Shown: piece by piece, positions 1 through 11,035 of the stretch | How positions within the stretch are numbered: position 1 is the first letter of the stretch | How the letters are laid out: every line of letters begins with the position of its first letter | Assembly (NCBI GenBank): GCA_937943625.1 | Contig: CALEAD010000079.1 | Coordinates: 26,061-90,060, forward strand | Direction: 5' to 3' | Origin: an uncultured Anaerolineae bacterium | GTDB taxonomy: Bacteria > Chloroflexota > Anaerolineae > Promineifilales > Promineifilaceae | Length of the DNA stretch: 64,000 nucleotides | Program-made: the position numbers and the translations under genes | Notes under the pieces: model-generated | Database searches by the model: none | Told to the model about the DNA's origin: nothing | Seen by the model: the letters and a program-made list of their open reading frames with translations, nothing else

Positions 1-1
1 G

Positions 2-973
2 GATGGGGGGCTGCTAGCAACGGCCGTTGCGCACAACCTTTCCCCCTGGGGCATTGCGCGGCAAAATGGGCTGCCCCACCCCTACCTGCCCCTGGCTTAC
101 CAACCCCTCTTCCTGCCGGGCGACAGCCCGCCACGCGACTTGCCCATTGGCTTCACCACTCTGGAGCTTTCAGCCATTCCCGCACGCCCTGGCCAGGCAG
201 TGGCCCTGCGCGGGGAGATTACCTCACCCTTCACTGCCACAGTCAAGCTGAATGGGCAACTGTTCGATAGCTTCAGCAACGGCCGTTACCACGTCTCCTT
301 GGGGGCCACCTACAACTTCTTTGGCAGCGGCCAGCCAGAACTTGCCATTCAGCCGCCAGACGCCCCCGGCTGGAGCCAGCCCTGGGAATTCGTAGATGAT
401 CAGTGGGACTACGAGCAAATCACCCTCACTGGCGGCGCCGCGCAAATTACCCAGGCGCAAATTGAGGCCGAGCGCGAACGCCTTTTTCTCATCTGGCGCA
501 GCGCCACGCCGCAGATTTTCTGGCAAACCCCTTTCCGCGTGCCGCTAGAAAGCTACCTCTTCATCAGCTCCAACTACGGCGCGCGCCGATCTTACAATGG
601 CGGCCCCTACAACCGCTCTCACGAAGGCGTAGACTATGCTGCTTACGGCGGCACGCCGGTGCTGGCCAGCGCCGACGGCCGCGTGGTGATTGCGGAAATG
701 CTCACCGTGCGCGGCGGCGCTGTGATCATTGATCATGGGTTGGGGGTTTATACCGGCGTCTACCACATGCGCGACATTTTCGTCAGCGTTGGCGACGCGG
801 TAGCAAAGGGGCAAATTGTGGGTGAAGTGGGCAGCACTGGCTTTTCTACCGGCAATCACCTACATTGGGACCTGCTGGTCAACGGCACGTGGGTCAATGG
901 CGAAGCGTGGACGGAGCAAAACCTGGCCTGCTGGGTGGCAGCGGGGTATGGACGGCCGTGTGCGGGGAAATAG
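2..973 (+). CDS. M23 family metallopeptidase (LytM-type), 5'-truncated by window edge
   Basis: Frame is open from base 2; C-terminus has SHEGVDYAAYGGTPVLASADGRVV...GNHLHWDLLVNGTWVN, typical of peptidase M23. The listed TTG start at 140 is probably not the true start. Confidence 0.85.
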   Translation, partial: DGGLLATAVAHNLSPWGIARQNGLPHPYLPLAYQPLFLPGDSPPRDLPIGFTTLELSAIPARPGQAVALRGEITSPFTATVKLNGQLFDSFSNGRYHVSLGATYNFFGSGQPELAIQPPDAPGWSQPWEFVDDQWDYEQITLTGGAAQITQAQIEAERERLFLIWRSATPQIFWQTPFRVPLESYLFISSNYGARRSYNGGPYNRSHEGVDYAAYGGTPVLASADGRVVIAEMLTVRGGAVIIDHGLGVYTGVYHMRDIFVSVGDAVAKGQIVGEVGSTGFSTGNHLHWDLLVNGTWVNGEAWTEQNLACWVAAGYGRPCAGK

Positions 974-1018
974 AGATTAGCAGGTAGAAACCAACCTACC
1001 CTCGCTAGCGGCGCCACC

Positions 1019-2737
1019 TCACTGGCAAATCAGCACTGGCACGATCGTTTCGCGCAGCACGGCATCGGCCGTATTGCCTAGCACCGCGTCCAGCACCGGT
1101 TGCGCACCATACCCACCCATGATAATTAGGTCACAGGCGTGGGAAACGGCCGTTTGCAAAATCAGTGCCGCCGCATCCCCCTTCTCCGCCACCCAATCGG
1201 CCGTTAATTCATGCAGTTCCAGATAGCGACGCACATATTCCGCCATCTGTTCATAAGCAGCCGGCTTCTCATACGCCATGACTACCGTCAACGGTATGCG
1301 CCACCGCTCCCCCACGTAGGCAGCCATAAACAGCGCTTCCTGCGACTTGGCATTGCCATCGTAGGCCAGCAACGCCCGCGATAAAGGAGACACCTGCTGC
1401 GGCACGGCCAACACCGGGCGCGGGCAGCGTTGCACCACCTGGCGAAAACCGGAAGAAAGGCGCTCCAGCACACTTTTGCCCGGCGGATAGCGCAGCGCCA
1501 GCACCACCAGATCATTCCAGCGCGCGCGATCAGTAATCACGTGCACCACCTGGCCACTTTCGGCAATTAGCGAACCAGGGAAACCCAACTCATGGGTGCG
1601 CCAGACAAAGCGCGCCTGCATCTGTCTGACCGCCTCGCTCTCTTTATCGGCACCATCGCTGACTACGTGCAAGCCACGCAACTCACTAGACCCCTCGCGC
1701 TGTGCCACGACCAGCGCCTGCTCGTGCCCCACCCAGCCCTCCTCTTGCCCATTAAGCGGCACTAGAATAGCGTGGAACAAATTCTCCAGGTAACGCTGCA
1801 CCAGCCGCTCTTTGCGCCATTCGCGCGGCTCCGGGCGCGGCTGCCACTCTTCGGGAATAACGCTCTCTATCAGGCGCTTGCTGACGCGCAAAAGCACATT
1901 TTTGTGGCCCTGCGTGCTCACCAGGTCATCAACGGCCGCTTCTGCGGTCACGCGCCAGCCCAACAGCTCCTCTAGCTCAGCGCGATGCTGCGAAAGCCAG
2001 ATATACAGGTCTGCTTCGGTGCGACCAGGAAAGTCTTGCAAGATGCCGCGCTGGCGAATGAGGCGCGCTACGGGCAGGTAGACGTTGTCATACCAGCTTG
2101 CCACCGCCTCGGCAGGGGAGATTTCGCGCTGCTGCTCCAGCCCCAGGTAGTGGCGATGCACGGCAATGTGTTCATCTAATATGCGATAGCCGCCGGGGGC
2201 GGTCAGCACCAGGTTGGCGTCGGGGCGAATTTGGTCCAGGTTGGTGCGCTCTAGAAACTCGGCATAGCGTGCTTTGCAAATGATTTCATCGGGGGTGGCG
2301 CCTGGCGTCAGGGGGACTTTGCTCAGCACTTCGGTGACGTATGCCTGGATGGTTTTCATGCCCATTTGCCGCGCCACAGAGACGCGGTGGTTGCCATCGA
2401 GAACAAAGTAGGCGTCGCCGAGCTTGTAAACAACGATCGGGGGCCAGCCCCCACCCTGGGTTGCCGCTTTTTGCACGTTGGCCCAGCGCTCTTGCATGGC
2501 GTCGCTGCGCGGCAGAAAGCTGCGCGTGAAGTCGGTGTAACGGCCGACACTGCCGACAATGGCGTCCAAGGGAATTTCTTGCAGGCCACGTTCAATGTGC
2601 GTCGTAGCACGCAGGGCGCGGCGCGCCTCCTCGTAGGAAAGCAGGTCTACAGAACGGCCGGTCATGCGGGCGTAGGCTTGTTGCAGCGTTGCCTGCCAGC
2701 GGGCGCGGCGAAAATCTTCAATGGCATCGCTAATCAT
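1019..2737 (-). CDS. ParB-like N-terminal domain fused to tandem universal stress protein (UspA) domains
   Basis: N-terminal IVVYKLGDAYFVLDGNHRVSVARQMG (ParB-like); C-terminal DLIIMGGYGAQPVLDAVLGNTADAVLRETIVPVLI (UspA) preceded by a second UspA-like unit. Confidence 0.75.
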   Translation of the reverse strand: MISDAIEDFRRARWQATLQQAYARMTGRSVDLLSYEEARRALRATTHIERGLQEIPLDAIVGSVGRYTDFTRSFLPRSDAMQERWANVQKAATQGGGWPPIVVYKLGDAYFVLDGNHRVSVARQMGMKTIQAYVTEVLSKVPLTPGATPDEIICKARYAEFLERTNLDQIRPDANLVLTAPGGYRILDEHIAVHRHYLGLEQQREISPAEAVASWYDNVYLPVARLIRQRGILQDFPGRTEADLYIWLSQHRAELEELLGWRVTAEAAVDDLVSTQGHKNVLLRVSKRLIESVIPEEWQPRPEPREWRKERLVQRYLENLFHAILVPLNGQEEGWVGHEQALVVAQREGSSELRGLHVVSDGADKESEAVRQMQARFVWRTHELGFPGSLIAESGQVVHVITDRARWNDLVVLALRYPPGKSVLERLSSGFRQVVQRCPRPVLAVPQQVSPLSRALLAYDGNAKSQEALFMAAYVGERWRIPLTVVMAYEKPAAYEQMAEYVRRYLELHELTADWVAEKGDAAALILQTAVSHACDLIIMGGYGAQPVLDAVLGNTADAVLRETIVPVLICQ

Positions 2738-4364
2738 GGATACCTTCCTCTGGCGCGATGATGAGACCTTCCCACGGCCGTAAGCTCAGCACGGCCGTTA
2801 CGCGGTCAGTGCGGTCAAGGTGGGTAGAGAGCAGGATACGGCCGTTGCTCAGCCCTGGCGCCTGCACTTGCTGCACCCGGTCGCTAAAGTTTAGAGCAAT
2901 CAGTCGCCGTTCGCTAGGGGCGCTGCGCCAGTAGAGGAAACAGCTGCGCGGGGCATCTACAGGCTGATATGCGCCAATAGCCAGGGCGTCTGAGCTGCGC
3001 CGCAGCCAGATGAGGCGACGATAGAGGTTGAGGATGGAGGTGGGAACGGCCGTTTGTGCGGCCACGTTGCGCGTTTCATAGTCGGCAGAAACGGGCAGCC
3101 AGGGTTCTACGGACGAGAAACCGGCGTAGGACGAGGCATCCCACTGCATGGGTGTGCGCGCAACGTCGCGGCTGCGCGCCGCCCCCAGGTTTAACCCTTG
3201 TGGGTCTTGCAGCTTTTCTGGCGGGATGACGCCATTTTCCAGCCCCAACTCATCCCCATAGTAGAGCGTGGGTGTGCCGCGCAGCGTCAGCAGCAGCATG
3301 GCCGCCAGGCACGCCTGCGCCTGCCCACCAAAGCGCGTTGCCAAGCGAATGCGGTCGTGGTTGCCCAGCACATAGTTGGGCCAGGCAAAGGGGGGTAAGG
3401 CAGCCTCCATCTCGTCCACGCTGGCACGAATGGATTCGGCCGTCCAGGCCACCTCATCCATCAGGCGGAAGTTAAAGGGTAGGTGCAACCCTTCGCCCTG
3501 CGCGCCATAGTAGCGCACCCAGCGATCCAGCGGCCCCCATAGCTCGCCAATGGCAACACAATCTCCGTAGCTGTCCAAAAGCTGGCGCATTTTGCGCAAA
3601 ATCTCGTGTACGTCGTCCTGATCCAGGTTGTGCACCATCAGCGTGCGCGCGGCCAGGTCATTGGGCAGCAGGTCGGGCGGCAGGTGGGGGTTGGGCGGGT
3701 TATCGCGCAGTTCGGGGTGCTTCAGAATCAGGCCAATTACGTCCATGCGAAAGCCGTCTACGCCGCGCGCCAGCCAAAAGCGCAACACGTCGAACATGGC
3801 GGCGCGCACTTCGGGATTGCGCCAGTTCAGTTCTGGCTGCTCTTTGAGGAACTGGTGCAGGTAATATTGGCCGGTTGGCGCATGATAGGTCCAGGCGGGG
3901 CCGCCAAAGAAGCTGCCCCAGTTGTTGGGTGGGCCGCCGTCTGTACGGCCGTTGCGCCAGATGTACCAATCTCGTTTCGGGTTGTCGCGGCTGCTGCTAG
4001 ACTCAATAAACCAGGGGTGCTGATCAGAGGTGTGGTTGGGCACATAATCTATAATCACCTTGATGCCGCGCTGGTGCGCTGCCTGCACCAGGTGGTCAAA
4101 ATGGGCTAATGAGCCAAACAAAGGGTGCACATCGCAGTAATCGCTCACGTCATAGCCAAAATCGGCCATGGGCGATGGGTAAAAGGGGCTGATCCAGATG
4201 GCGTCTACGCCCAGGGAGTTGGGCGTGCCATCGTTCAGGTAATCCAGGCGCTGGATAATGCCGTTGAGGTCGCCAATGCCATTGCCACTGCTGTCTTGAA
4301 AGCTGCGCGGGTAAATCTGGTAGATGACGCCGCGCTGCCACCATTTGTAAGATGAACGGGTCAT
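2730..4364 (-). CDS. Alpha-glucosidase / GH13 alpha-amylase family
   Basis: WWQRGVIYQIYPRSFQDSSGNGIGDLNGI, DGFRMDVI, IGELWG, VLGNHDRIRLATR: GH13 motifs. Start of the downstream gene overlaps by 8 bp. Confidence 0.9.
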   Translation of the reverse strand: MTRSSYKWWQRGVIYQIYPRSFQDSSGNGIGDLNGIIQRLDYLNDGTPNSLGVDAIWISPFYPSPMADFGYDVSDYCDVHPLFGSLAHFDHLVQAAHQRGIKVIIDYVPNHTSDQHPWFIESSSSRDNPKRDWYIWRNGRTDGGPPNNWGSFFGGPAWTYHAPTGQYYLHQFLKEQPELNWRNPEVRAAMFDVLRFWLARGVDGFRMDVIGLILKHPELRDNPPNPHLPPDLLPNDLAARTLMVHNLDQDDVHEILRKMRQLLDSYGDCVAIGELWGPLDRWVRYYGAQGEGLHLPFNFRLMDEVAWTAESIRASVDEMEAALPPFAWPNYVLGNHDRIRLATRFGGQAQACLAAMLLLTLRGTPTLYYGDELGLENGVIPPEKLQDPQGLNLGAARSRDVARTPMQWDASSYAGFSSVEPWLPVSADYETRNVAAQTAVPTSILNLYRRLIWLRRSSDALAIGAYQPVDAPRSCFLYWRSAPSERRLIALNFSDRVQQVQAPGLSNGRILLSTHLDRTDRVTAVLSLRPWEGLIIAPEEGIHD

Positions 4365-4376
4365 GTAATCTCCTGT

Positions 4377-4475
4377 GAAAATGACCGCTGACGGCCGACC
4401 GCAGCGCGCTGACGGCCGACCGCTGACGGCCAGAAATTTGTCAAGCGCTACTTCCAGAGAAGATGAACCATGCCA
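4377..4475. repeat. MITE-like element, copy 1 (right end GATGAACCATGCC, GACCGC/GGCCGAC core)
   Basis: gaccgctgacggccgaccgc...cttccagagaagatgaaccatgcc, shared with copies near 22.9, 34.9, 43.2 and 60.1 kb. Confidence 0.65.
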
Positions 4476-4793
4476 TGATTTGCTGTTCCTGCATATCGGG
4501 GTTCATTTTGAAGGATAAAGGGGTTTTTGGCAACGGCCGTTTTGCCGATTTCATTCCCCAATTGTTAGACAACCTGTGCAAAAAAAATGAGTAAACCCTT
4601 AGCTACGTCACCAGCTGGCGCGTCAGACATCTAATGCAGGTAGGAGGTGAGGTCACCACTGCCAACTTTAACAACAACGATCAGCTATCAGGCACGACTA
4701 GCTGGCGCGTGTATAATCTGGCCCATCTACCGTACATAGAGCAATACAGATAAAAACACACATCCGCCATTTTCAGAGGAACGTGCATAGCTG

Positions 4794-5387
4794 ATGAGTG
4801 ACGACATAAGTGAACAGGAATTGCTGGACAGACTGCGCGCCGGAGACAAGGCCGCCTGCGCCCTGTGCATTGATCTGCACGGCGCGCATATTTACCGCCT
4901 GGCCCTGAGCTTGATGAAGAACGAGGCCGACGCAGAAGACGTAGTGCAAGAGACCTTCTTAAGCGCGTTTAAGCACATTGGCAGCTTTGAAGGACGTTCG
5001 GGGCTGAATACCTGGCTGTACCGCATTGCCTATAACGCGGCCATGATGCGCCTGCGACGGCCGTCTCCCTTTACCCTTTCGCTCGATGACGCGCTGGAAC
5101 CGGAAATACCAGCCATGGTGCCAGACCAGCTTTTTGAATGGTGCTGTCTGCCCGAAAGCGAGTTTGAAACGAACGAAACCCGCTCGTTTTTACAGGCCGC
5201 GATTGAGCAGTTGCCGGAAAAGCTGCGCACGGTGTTTTTACTGCGCGAGATGGATGGTCTTTCGACCCAAGAAGTGGCCGAGGTGCTGGGTATTTCGCAG
5301 GATGCCGTAAAGAAACGGCTGCACCGTAGCCGCCTGTGGCTGCGTGAACGGCTAAGCGAGCATTTTGCCGGGCCGATGGGAGTTTAG
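4794..5387 (+). CDS. ECF-type RNA polymerase sigma factor (sigma-70 family)
   Basis: DAEDVVQETFLSAFKHIGSF, LNTWLYRIAYN, LREMDGLSTQEVAEVLGISQDAVKKRLHRSR. Confidence 0.92.
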   Translation: MSDDISEQELLDRLRAGDKAACALCIDLHGAHIYRLALSLMKNEADAEDVVQETFLSAFKHIGSFEGRSGLNTWLYRIAYNAAMMRLRRPSPFTLSLDDALEPEIPAMVPDQLFEWCCLPESEFETNETRSFLQAAIEQLPEKLRTVFLLREMDGLSTQEVAEVLGISQDAVKKRLHRSRLWLRERLSEHFAGPMGV

Positions 5388-5440
5388 GAATCGGGCTAAC
5401 CGAACGAGCGTTTTGTGCGATTAGCAATTGGAGATCGGGC

Positions 5441-5686
5441 ATGTCTACAGAAACGCATGATTGCCGGCACCTGTTGGCCGACCTATCGCTTTACCTGGAT
5501 GGTGAGGCTTCGGCGACCGTTTGCGCGGAAATTGAGCAGCATCTACAAGATTGCGAAAACTGCCGTGTGATGGTGGACACCCTGCGCAAGACCGTCTACC
5601 TGTACCGTCATTTGGAACGGCCGTCTTTGCCTGAACACCTGCGCCAACAATTGTTCAAGAAGTTAGACCTGAGTGAGTTAATTTGA
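5441..5686 (+). CDS. Putative zinc-finger (zf-HC2) anti-sigma factor
   Basis: CRHLLADLSLYLDGEA...CAEIEQHLQDCENCRVMVDTLRKTV; directly downstream of the sigma factor. Confidence 0.85.
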   Translation: MSTETHDCRHLLADLSLYLDGEASATVCAEIEQHLQDCENCRVMVDTLRKTVYLYRHLERPSLPEHLRQQLFKKLDLSELI

Positions 5687-5688
5687 CT

Positions 5689-6087
5689 ATGTTTCGTTCA
5701 CTTTTTGGCAACCGCATACGGGCGCGCGAAGCGGAAGAAGCCGCGCAAAGCAGCTATCAACCACAGCGCACGGCCGTTAAACAACTCTCACCTCATGAGC
5801 TGCAAACCTGGCTGGACGACGCCAGCCCATCCCCCCTGCTGGTAGATGTGCGCTCCCCCGCAGAGTATGAGTTCGACGGCCGTATCGCCAACTCGCTACT
5901 TCTGCCTCTGGATGTGCTCATGCAGCGCCTGCAAGAATTACCCAAGGAGCAGCCCATTGTGTGCGTTTGCCGTTCCGGCGCCCGCAGCTACCTGGCCTGC
6001 GGACTGCTGGCAGCGCACGGGTACGACGCCACCAACCTGGCCGGTGGCATGATCGCCTGGAAACGCGCAGGGCTGCCGTATGAGTAG
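5689..6087 (+). CDS. Rhodanese-like domain protein
   Basis: LLVDVRSPAEYEFDGRIANSLLLPLD...PIVCVCRSGARSYLACGLLAAHGYDATNLAGGMIAWKRAGLP. Confidence 0.88.
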   Translation: MFRSLFGNRIRAREAEEAAQSSYQPQRTAVKQLSPHELQTWLDDASPSPLLVDVRSPAEYEFDGRIANSLLLPLDVLMQRLQELPKEQPIVCVCRSGARSYLACGLLAAHGYDATNLAGGMIAWKRAGLPYE

Positions 6088-6213
6088 GTGAACCTGCCCT
6101 TTCTGTCACTGCCCCCACGCTTTTAACGCTATTTTTGACAACGGCCGTTGCCCGCAGCATTATGATATTTGTAGCGCAAGCATTTAGCTTGCGGCACAAA
6201 TCGTCTAACGGAG

Positions 6214-7170
6214 TTGTCAGCTATGCGCGTTTATCATCTTTTCTGCCTGCTGCTGTTGCTGGTCAGTTGCGGCCCCGCTGGTGAAACCTCTGCACCAACC
6301 CTGCAAATGCCAACGGCCGTGCCGCCAACGCTTATTGTGCCCCCCATTGGCGCCGCACAAAACGCCACACCTACACCTCCGCCGCCACTGCCCACCCTGG
6401 CAATTGTGCCCACCAGTACGCCCACCCCTTCACCCACTGTGGTGGCGCTGGCCTACCGCGTTGCCTTTGTCAGCAGCGATGACACGCTGAACGTGCGCAG
6501 TGGCCCCGGTGTGGCTTATGAGATTGTGGAGCGGCTAGCCCCACAGGCTACCGGCGTGCAAATCACCGGCAGCGGTGTGATCGTAGATGGCTCTACCTGG
6601 ATGCCCGTAGCAGCCGGCAACCTGCGTGGCTGGGTCAATAGCCGCTTCCTCACCACCGACATTCCCCAGGCGCAGTTTTGTGCCGATACGGCCGTTACCC
6701 GCCTGATTGCCGAGCTACAAACGGCCGTTGCCAACCGCGACGACGCCCTACTCGGCCAGCTCATCCACCCGGAGCGCGGCATTAGAATCCACACCTATTG
6801 GTGGAATATGGCCGTATTCATTCGCGGCGCAGAAGCACAACGCCTGTTTAGCAGCACCACTTCTTATGATTGGGGCATTGCAGACGGCAGCGGCCTTCCC
6901 ATTGTCGGCTCCTTTGCCCAGATCATTTTGCCCGACCTGGAGCGCGATTTGCTGCCCGCCAGCGAAAAAGGGTGTCAGGAGATTCTGCACGGTGCAACTG
7001 CCGGCCTGGTGCGTCTGCCCGATGGCTACGAGCAGGCTCCATACATCTCTCTCTATCGCCCGGCTGCGGACGAGAGCGGCTTTGATTGGGGCACATGGGT
7101 CATTGGCGTAGAGTGGTGGAACGGCCGTTACTACCTCAGCTACCTGGTGCATTACCAATGGGAGATATAG
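6214..7170 (+). CDS. Lipoprotein with SH3b domain and Pro/Thr-rich linker
   Basis: Lipobox LLLVSCGPAG; NVRSGPGVAYEIVERLAPQATGVQITG...WVNSRFL is SH3b-like. Confidence 0.75.
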   Translation: MSAMRVYHLFCLLLLLVSCGPAGETSAPTLQMPTAVPPTLIVPPIGAAQNATPTPPPPLPTLAIVPTSTPTPSPTVVALAYRVAFVSSDDTLNVRSGPGVAYEIVERLAPQATGVQITGSGVIVDGSTWMPVAAGNLRGWVNSRFLTTDIPQAQFCADTAVTRLIAELQTAVANRDDALLGQLIHPERGIRIHTYWWNMAVFIRGAEAQRLFSSTTSYDWGIADGSGLPIVGSFAQIILPDLERDLLPASEKGCQEILHGATAGLVRLPDGYEQAPYISLYRPAADESGFDWGTWVIGVEWWNGRYYLSYLVHYQWEI

Positions 7171-7317
7171 GGCGCAAGGGCAGCTCTGTGGAGAAGGACG
7201 CCCGCTAACCACAGATGGCGGACCGCAGACGGCAATTTTGCCACTGATCGGCGGTCTGCCGTCGGCCGTCGGCGGTCAAATCAAAATGGCCATGCGCCAA
7301 CTCTTGCTCCTGCTCTT

Positions 7318-7890
<573 letters not shown>

Positions 7891-8011
7891 TCAGGTTGAC
7901 GATATGGCTTACTGGAGTCTGGCAAAATTTGTGCTGACCTCTAGCACTGTAAGGCGATCTGGCAAAATCGCACCACATTAGCCGCCAGCAAAAACGCCAA
8001 TGTGCCGTGGC

Positions 8012-8806
8012 CTATATAGCGATAGGCGCTTTGATCGCCGAGTGGCACTGGTAGTTCAGCAGCGTAAAATCTTCGTAGCGAAAATCAAAAATAGAGGTAA
8101 CGGCCGGATTCAGGTGCATCGTGGGCAGGGGATATGGCTGGCGCGTTAGTTGCAAGCGCGCCTGCTCCAGGTGATTGAGATACAGATGTGCGTCGCCAAA
8201 CGTGTGCACAAATTCCCCTGGCTGATACCCCGTTACTTGCGCTACCATCAGTGTCAACAGAGCATAGGAAGCAATGTTGAACGGCACGCCCAAGAAAATA
8301 TCGGCGCTACGCTGGTAGAGCTGGCAGGAAAGCCGCCCATTGGCCACATAAAACTGAAACAGGGTATGGCAGGGCATCAGCGCCATTTGGGGCAAATCGC
8401 CCACATTCCAGGCGCTGACAATCAGGCGGCGCGAATTGGGATTGGCTTTTATTTGCGCAATTACCTCAGCAATCTGGTCTATGGTACGGCCATCGGCCGT
8501 TGCCCAGGAACGCCACTGCCGCCCGTAAACCGGTCCTAGCTCACCCTGCGCATCCGCCCATTCATCCCAAATGGTAACGCCATGCTCCTGCAGGTAGCGG
8601 ATATTGGTCTCACCGCGCAAAAACCAGAGCAATTCATAAATGATGGAGCGGAAGTGCAGCTTTTTCGTTGTGACAGCAGGAAAGCCAGACGCCAGATCAA
8701 AACGCATCTGATAACCAAATACACTGAGGGTACCAGTTCCGGTGCGGTCTTCTTTGCGGACGCCGTTTTCCAAAACGTGGCGCATTAAATCGAGATATTG
8801 TTTCAT
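8012..8806 (-). CDS. thyA: Thymidylate synthase
   Basis: [38 protein letters not shown]...[42 protein letters not shown]. Confidence 0.97.
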   Translation of the reverse strand: MKQYLDLMRHVLENGVRKEDRTGTGTLSVFGYQMRFDLASGFPAVTTKKLHFRSIIYELLWFLRGETNIRYLQEHGVTIWDEWADAQGELGPVYGRQWRSWATADGRTIDQIAEVIAQIKANPNSRRLIVSAWNVGDLPQMALMPCHTLFQFYVANGRLSCQLYQRSADIFLGVPFNIASYALLTLMVAQVTGYQPGEFVHTFGDAHLYLNHLEQARLQLTRQPYPLPTMHLNPAVTSIFDFRYEDFTLLNYQCHSAIKAPIAI

Positions 8807-8816
8807 CGCGTGTAGC

Positions 8817-8944
8817 TGTACAGGTTTAAGATGATTACGCGGAGAAGGTACGGAGTTTCACAAAGAAACCCGGAGATTTTTTCTCTGGGCCTCTCCGTAC
8901 CTCCTCTGTGACTCTCCGTGATACTGTCTTGCGTGAATAGATGC
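8817..8944 (+). repeat. Dispersed intergenic repeat B, copy 1 (inverted match to 48654-48790)
   Basis: tgtacag...gattacgcggagaaggtacggag...gagattttttctc...ctctccgtgatactgtcttgcgtgaata matches the reverse complement of 48654-48790. Confidence 0.7.
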
Positions 8945-9133
8945 CATCGCGCCAATTATACCTGTAAATTGGGAGATCGAGGCATGAAAGCTGGAGATTA
9001 GAAATTGAGGATTGGCAATTGGCGATTGCACCGTGATGGTCAACAATTAGCTACTGGAGTCCGGCTAAAATCGCTCGACTGCAGACAGTGGTCAGCTGTC
9101 GGCCGTCGGCGGTCATTTTGAAGGGAGCACAAC

Positions 9134-10957
9134 ATGGCTCGATGGAGACAAGCAGGCCGCAACTACGAAAGCGACCCAGACAAACGCGCCGCGCGCATTT
9201 CCCGTAAAAGTATCCAGGTTTACCGGCGACTGCTGGCTTATGTACGGCCGTATCGTCGCTGGCTGATCATGGCCATTGTAACCCTGCTGATTAGTTCGGC
9301 GCTGGGGCTGGTGCTGCCGCTGGTTGTGCGCAATCTGGTAGACGTGGTCTTTGTAGACAAAAGTATGAGCACGCTAAACCGCATTGCCCTGCTGCTGCTG
9401 CTCGTCTTTGCCACCCAGGCCGTCTTTAGCTTCATGCACCGCCTTTCCCTGGCTTACGCTGGCGAAAAAGCGGTTGCCGACATTCGCGTGGCTGTCTACA
9501 CCCACCTGCAAAATCTCTCCTTGCGCTTTTTTGCCGATCGGCGCACGGGCGAGATCGTTTCTCGCCTGACCAATGATGTCTCGCTGTTGCAAAGCGCAAT
9601 TACGGACAACCTGGTAGCCCTTTTGCAGCAAGGGGTGACGCTGGTGGGTGCGGCCGTTTTGCTGTTTGTGCTCAATTGGCGGCTAACGCTGGTGATTTTG
9701 CTGGGCATTCCCGTGATGTCGCTGACGATGGTGGCGCTGGGGCGACATATTCGCCGCGCTTCACGCCAGGTGCAAGACGCGCTGGCAGAGGCAGCTAACG
9801 TGGTAGAAGAGACAACCGCCGGTATTCGCATTGTCAAATCTTTTGCGCGTGAGGGGTATGAAATCGGCCGTTTTTCCGCGCGCGTGCAGGAAACCTTTGC
9901 CGCGGCCATGCGCCGCGCCAAAATAGCGGCCGTGCTTGGCCCAATCATTGGCTTTATGGCCTTCTTTTCCATCACCATCACCCTCTGGTTTGGCAGCTTT
10001 GAGGTGATTGAGGGACGGCTGACGGCCGGGGGGTTGGTAGCTTACCTGATTTACACGATGATGGTCGCCGCGCCGGTGGCATCGCTGGCGGGGCTGTATG
10101 CACAGTTTCAATCGGCGCTGGGCGCTTCTGAGCGCTTGTTTGAGCTGCTGGATACACCGCCGGAGATTGTGAATGGGAGCGGTAAACGGCCGTTGCCCCC
10201 CATACAGGGCGCCGTCACTTTCGAGAATGTGCATTTTGAGTACAGCGATGCCCTGCCAGTGCTACGTGGCGTCAACTTCCAGGCACAGCCGGGGCAAGTG
10301 GTGGCCCTGGTTGGCCCCAGCGGCGCCGGCAAGAGCACGCTGGTGAACCTGATTCCCCGCTTTTACGACGTACTGGCTGGCCGCATCCTCATAGACGGCA
10401 TAGATGTGCGCGAGGTAGAGGTGAAAAGCCTGCGCGAGCAGATCGGCATTGTGCCCCAAGAGACGCTGCTTTTTTCTGACACGGTAGCCGCCAACATCCG
10501 CTATGGCAAACTAGACGCGAGCATGGCCGAGATTGTGGCGGCAGCCAAAGCGGCCAACGCGCACGAGTTTATTGTGAAAGAGCTACCAGAAGGGTATGAA
10601 ACGGCCGTTGGCGAGCGCGGCATCAAGCTCAGCGGCGGACAGCGCCAGCGCATTGCTATTGCCCGCGCCATCCTCAAAGACCCACGCATCCTTATCCTGG
10701 ACGAAGCCACTTCTTCACTCGATAGCGAGAGCGAGGCGCTGGTGCAAGAAGCGCTAGAACATCTGATGGCCGGGCGCACCTCTTTTGTCATTGCCCACCG
10801 CCTGAGCACGGTTGTGAACGCCGATTGGGTACTGGTGCTCAATCAGGGGCAGGTGGTAGAGCAAGGCACACACGCACACCTGTTGGCCAGTGCCAACGGC
10901 CTTTACCGGCGACTGTACCAGATGCAGTTCAGCAACGCCGAGGCAATGCTCATGTAA
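9134..10957 (+). CDS. ABC transporter ATP-binding protein/permease (MsbA/BmrA-like)
   Basis: N-terminal TM exporter domain; Walker A GPSGAGKST, LSGGQRQRIAIARA, ILDEATSSLDSES. Confidence 0.93.
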   Translation: MARWRQAGRNYESDPDKRAARISRKSIQVYRRLLAYVRPYRRWLIMAIVTLLISSALGLVLPLVVRNLVDVVFVDKSMSTLNRIALLLLLVFATQAVFSFMHRLSLAYAGEKAVADIRVAVYTHLQNLSLRFFADRRTGEIVSRLTNDVSLLQSAITDNLVALLQQGVTLVGAAVLLFVLNWRLTLVILLGIPVMSLTMVALGRHIRRASRQVQDALAEAANVVEETTAGIRIVKSFAREGYEIGRFSARVQETFAAAMRRAKIAAVLGPIIGFMAFFSITITLWFGSFEVIEGRLTAGGLVAYLIYTMMVAAPVASLAGLYAQFQSALGASERLFELLDTPPEIVNGSGKRPLPPIQGAVTFENVHFEYSDALPVLRGVNFQAQPGQVVALVGPSGAGKSTLVNLIPRFYDVLAGRILIDGIDVREVEVKSLREQIGIVPQETLLFSDTVAANIRYGKLDASMAEIVAAAKAANAHEFIVKELPEGYETAVGERGIKLSGGQRQRIAIARAILKDPRILILDEATSSLDSESEALVQEALEHLMAGRTSFVIAHRLSTVVNADWVLVLNQGQVVEQGTHAHLLASANGLYRRLYQMQFSNAEAMLM

Positions 10958-11035
10958 AGTACCAGACAGTGGCGTTTTTGCTGGCTGCCAGTTTAGCCCA
11001 ATTTGCCCAATCCGCGTTACGGCGCCAGGCGTGCG

